Assembly: GCF_025802015.1 (NCBI RefSeq)
Contig: NZ_JAOYFC010000005.1
Location: 8,139 to 72,138, forward strand
Length of the DNA: 64,000 nt
DNA from: Falsihalocynthiibacter halioticoli
Lineage (GTDB): Bacteria; Pseudomonadota; Alphaproteobacteria; Rhodobacterales; Rhodobacteraceae
Direction: 5' to 3'
The notes beneath the pieces were generated by a model that saw only the letters and a program-made list of their open reading frames with translations, was not told the origin of the DNA and did no database searches. This document shows positions 61,324 to 64,000 of the stretch, piece by piece; within the stretch, counting starts at the first letter, position 1; the number at the start of each line of letters is the position of its first letter. Position numbers and translations under genes: made by a program.

Positions 61324-62781
61324 TCAGTTTTGCTTTGTGACCTTGAAAATCACGGTGTTGATGTTGGTGCCAGCCTCGGCAAAACTCTCGGTGGGTAGGT
61401 CTGTGAACATGCCCCAGCTTCGCCCACCATTGGCCTTCTCGGCCCATCGGCGGAATTGAATGTGGGCTTTGCTTTGACCGACTTCAGCGGATGCCGGAAC
61501 GATGGCGATAAGCTGGCCCCCGAATTTCAGGAAGTCATAGGCATGGCGCAAGTGGTCCATCCAATGCGTCCGAAAGAAGGGTGGATTCTGGATCACGGCG
61601 TCATAGATCGGGTTCGCGGGCTGGTTCAAGAAATTGCCATGTATCACGCTGCATTGTGGGCCTTCATGCTCCCGCAACTGGCGCACCCTGTCCGCGTGTA
61701 TCTCGATGGCCGTAACCTTGTGGCCCTTCTCCAGAAGCGGCCTGACAAGGTGGCCTGTGCCTGCGCTTGGCTCAAGGATATGTTGACCTTCCTGATAGCG
61801 AAGGTGATCCACAACCTTGGCCGCTGCCTCGGCGGGCGTGTGGTAGAATTGCAGGTCTTTGGACGGTAGGTTTGTACGCTTGGTAAAGGCGGCGCTGTCT
61901 TCGTCCTTGGGGGCGGCGTCGGGGATCACTTCGCCGTAGTAGTCGGCCAAAACCTGATTGGCCTTTGTGACCAGATCATCGCGGGTAAACCAAAGGTGGG
62001 CATTGCCGTTCATGAAGCCCCGGATGCGAAAAAACCGGCTTTCGGTCAAAGACTGTTGCGGACCATAGCCGCGCCGGTCGGCGTCGATCTCTTGGATCAA
62101 GCCGCGACCGGCTGGCGCTTGTTCGTCCAGCTTGGCTAAAACACGCTCCACGTCGATGATGGTTTCTTCGGCCCATGATCGGTTGAAGCTGCCGGAATAC
62201 TCGGAAAAGGCACGATCAACGATCATGCGTGAACCGAGTTTGAAGGCGTCGTGTGATTTGAAGCGGCTATCAAGCCGCGCAAATGCGACGGCCAGCCCTC
62301 GTGCAAAGGTCAGATCGGCATTGCACATCCATGTTTCGAAAGTGGCGCGAACGTCCTGCACGGTCACGGGCGGGACTTCCTCGCGCAGGCCTTGGTCGAA
62401 CTCGCGTGATCCGGTAGCGTCCATTAGGTCGCGGATGCCTGTTTCTTCCAACAGGTAAGACCAGACGGATGCGTCAAGCTGGCGGCGGTAGGTTTCAACC
62501 GACTGCGCCGCGTCAAAGCCTTGCTGTGAAAGGTGTTCGTAGTGCTTGTTGTGGGTCCGGTCGATGCCCCAATACTTCCGGCCGCATTGGGCCTTACGGG
62601 CGAAGGCGTTGGCCTCGTCGGTGAGGGTATAAGCTGCTTCAAGGGTGGCGGCGGCTTCGGTGATCTTGGCAAGTGCTGCATCGCGGGCAGCAACAATATC
62701 TTCGATTTGCGAAGTGACGGCGGGCAGGCTCGATGCCTGTTCGCTGTCGTCGGCCATGATTTCGGGGGCTTGCATGTTCAT
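61324..62781 (-). CDS. DUF4942-type DNA methyltransferase
   Basis: The 485-aa protein has an N-terminal helical part, a middle DUF4942-like region (about 100-300) and a C-terminal class I methyltransferase domain: AdoMet motif I ILEPSAGTGHLVRPL near residue 345 and the catalytic NPPF near 405. It probably methylates adenine in DNA. Plasmid-borne copies with ArdC-like proteins are thought to protect incoming DNA from restriction. The start overlaps the next upstream gene's stop by 4 bp, so it is co-translated with the small genes upstream. Confidence 0.82.
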   Translation of the reverse strand: MNMQAPEIMADDSEQASSLPAVTSQIEDIVAARDAALAKITEAAATLEAAYTLTDEANAFARKAQCGRKYWGIDRTHNKHYEHLSQQGFDAAQSVETYRRQLDASVWSYLLEETGIRDLMDATGSREFDQGLREEVPPVTVQDVRATFETWMCNADLTFARGLAVAFARLDSRFKSHDAFKLGSRMIVDRAFSEYSGSFNRSWAEETIIDVERVLAKLDEQAPAGRGLIQEIDADRRGYGPQQSLTESRFFRIRGFMNGNAHLWFTRDDLVTKANQVLADYYGEVIPDAAPKDEDSAAFTKRTNLPSKDLQFYHTPAEAAAKVVDHLRYQEGQHILEPSAGTGHLVRPLLEKGHKVTAIEIHADRVRQLREHEGPQCSVIHGNFLNQPANPIYDAVIQNPPFFRTHWMDHLRHAYDFLKFGGQLIAIVPASAEVGQSKAHIQFRRWAEKANGGRSWGMFTDLPTESFAEAGTNINTVIFKVTKQN

Positions 62782-63110
62782 GCGCTCATTTCTTCGAATA
62801 GATCGGCTTGGGGGTCGGTTTTTGGTGCCACGGGCTGCAAGGGGTCGATGCCCTTTGCCTCAACCGTGAATTTCCACTCACGCTGCCGTTTCTCGCCCCA
62901 ATCGGTTGTGTAGTTTTCGCTGATCCTAACGCCGTAGATATTCGGCAAGTCTGCATCGGCTGTGACGCAATATTGCTTGGGTGATCCTTTGTATCCAAGC
63001 CATGCGTTATGGTGATCCTGTCCGCGCAGGTATTCGATGCAATCAAGGATATTGCGTTTGTCACGGGCGGTTAGATGGCCCCCCGTGATCTTGAAAATGC
63101 TCGGCTTCAT
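62778..63110 (-). CDS. Small hypothetical protein of the methyltransferase operon
   Basis: The 110-aa protein (MKPSIFKITGGHLTARDKRN, then YGVRISENYTTDWGEKRQRE) has no motif I know. It overlaps the genes on both sides by 4 bp, so it belongs to the same operon. Its charged, beta-rich middle may bind a partner. No signal peptide, so it would be cytoplasmic. Confidence 0.68.
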   Translation of the reverse strand: MKPSIFKITGGHLTARDKRNILDCIEYLRGQDHHNAWLGYKGSPKQYCVTADADLPNIYGVRISENYTTDWGEKRQREWKFTVEAKGIDPLQPVAPKTDPQADLFEEMSA

Positions 63111-63517
63111 CGCATGGACTCCTTGTCCTCTGCGTCTTTCTCCGCGCGGTAGTATTGAAAGGCGTTCTTGTCGTGCCTGTCGAATGCAAGCGTGCTTTGA
63201 TCTGCAAGGTGGCGCAGGTCACATAGGGCATATGTGAGCAGGTCAGGGACGCTATCCACGCCGTATAGTTCGGCAAGGGCGGATAAAATCCGGTCGCTCT
63301 GACGTTCCGCCACCTGTCGGGCTTCGGCGTTGCCGTATGTCAAAGCCTCTGGCGAAAGATGCTGAACTGTGACGCCGCAACATGCAACGCCTGTGGTGCT
63401 GTCGGCATCCAAAAGGCGCAGCAAGTCGTTATGGATGGCTTGGCCTTGACCTTGGCGACTGTCCTCTGCGGGACAGTCATAGACCATTTGAGCGGTGATT
63501 GTGATTTCCTCTCTCAT
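63107..63517 (-). CDS. Hypothetical protein of the methyltransferase operon
   Basis: The 136-aa protein starts at the ATG at 63517, behind GGAGG. It is helical in its second half (ALAELYGVDSVPDLLTYALC) and has Cys residues (VACCGV). The longer frame from 63547 has no SD. Both ends overlap neighbours by 4 bp. Unknown function, probably cytoplasmic. Confidence 0.68.
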   Translation of the reverse strand: MREEITITAQMVYDCPAEDSRQGQGQAIHNDLLRLLDADSTTGVACCGVTVQHLSPEALTYGNAEARQVAERQSDRILSALAELYGVDSVPDLLTYALCDLRHLADQSTLAFDRHDKNAFQYYRAEKDAEDKESMR

Positions 63518-63888
63518 TGGCCCGCCTCCGTCCAGTCGGACGCCCATGCATCCATTGTGGCGATGGTATTGCCCTCTGGACCAATCAAGGTCATGTCTGG
63601 TTTGATTTTTGCCGCTTCGTGGTGATCTTTGCCAAACGTGCGCAGCATGGTTTCATCAGAAGATGAGAACTCATGAACGGCTGTGTCATAGTCAGCGCGA
63701 AGGGTGAAAATGCCAATGCCATGCGTCCCGGCAAAGCGCATAGCGCCTTGTTCGGTGGGGTGTGTGTAGATATTGCCATCAGCACCGACATAGGCCCAGC
63801 GATCAAATTGGGCGGCTGTGTTTGTACCGTTCTTTACGTCGTTAATCGCCGCGCGTAGGTGCGCCGGATTTTCAAAAACCTTCATCAT
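63514..63888 (-). CDS. Hypothetical protein, paralogue-containing C-terminus
   Basis: The 124-aa protein starts at the ATG at 63888 (AAGGA upstream). The N-terminal half (KVFENPAHLRAAINDVKNGT, GIFTLRADYDTAVHEF) is unfamiliar. The C-terminal half (SSDETMLRTFGKDHHEAAKI and ATMDAWASDWTEAG) matches the 76-aa protein at 57673. It heads the four-gene operon as far as the window shows. The 112 bases after it to the right edge contain no complete gene. Confidence 0.7.
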   Translation of the reverse strand: MMKVFENPAHLRAAINDVKNGTNTAAQFDRWAYVGADGNIYTHPTEQGAMRFAGTHGIGIFTLRADYDTAVHEFSSSDETMLRTFGKDHHEAAKIKPDMTLIGPEGNTIATMDAWASDWTEAGQ

Positions 63889-64000
63889 ATCGTGTTCCTT
63901 TGTGTTGTGGTCCGTTCTGGTGTTTCCCAAAATCGGACAAGGGTTCTGGAAGGACCGCGAAGCGGTGCCTCTCCTGAAACCTTGGCCCTCGCCGAGAGCA

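Overview
The window looks like part of a conjugative element, probably a plasmid, from a Rhodobacteraceae (Roseobacter-type) alphaproteobacterium. The evidence is the vir-type conjugation set, the families seen (a large membrane protein paired with an alpha/beta hydrolase, HdeD, DUF1269, AI-2E exporters, VirC1/VirC2-like genes) and the base composition. I see no rRNA, tRNA, CRISPR array or replication initiator, so whether it is a plasmid or an integrated element is open. Both window edges lie inside or next to genes of the element.

Layout. 1-3.9 kb: a secreted protein cut by the edge, the hydrolase/membrane-protein pair and a small protein that has a paralogue at 57.5 kb. 4.4-21.1 kb: an envelope and stress cargo block with a lipid kinase, YihY, an AraC regulator, an arylsulfatase, two DUF1269 proteins, a PRC-barrel protein, HdeD, a PafA-like phosphatase, an outer-membrane beta-barrel, two AI-2E transporters, cardiolipin synthase, an MscS channel and a holin-X-like protein. 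A headless cold-shock gene follows at 21.3 kb. 21.6-37.2 kb: a defence island. It opens with a frameshifted tyrosine integrase, followed by an operon (serine recombinase, REase-like effector, small middle component, SMC-like ABC ATPase, small ORF) that fits the ABC-three-component design. Next comes a type III-like restriction-modification cassette: PLD-SNF2 helicase, DUF4391, Mod, Res and an unrecognised 357-aa protein.

37.7-57.3 kb: the transfer region. A plus-strand operon carries a small leader protein, virB1-B2-B3-B4, a lipoprotein, a hybrid VirB5/lytic transglycosylase, virB5, B8-B9-B10-B11, two small genes and virB6. It converges at a 15-bp-stem terminator on a minus-strand operon (MobC-like protein, relaxase, VirD4). 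Between MobC and the divergent virC1-virC2-like pair lies about 0.7 kb of repeats that is the best oriT/overdrive candidate. 57.5-64 kb: accessory genes, including an ArdC-like antirestriction metallopeptidase, a DUF4942-type methyltransferase and several small proteins.

Working together: VirD4, relaxase, MobC, VirC and VirB proteins would process and export the DNA; ArdC and the methyltransferase would protect it on entry; the ABC-3C and restriction systems would guard the host or exclude rivals. A shared palindrome (consensus ACAATATTATAA-N13-TTATAATATTGT) lies upstream of the left secreted gene, between 37.9 kb and the virB operon, and upstream of mobC, suggesting one regulator for several transfer units. 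Three small-protein families each occur twice in the window. I could run no database search; family names rest on motif recognition.
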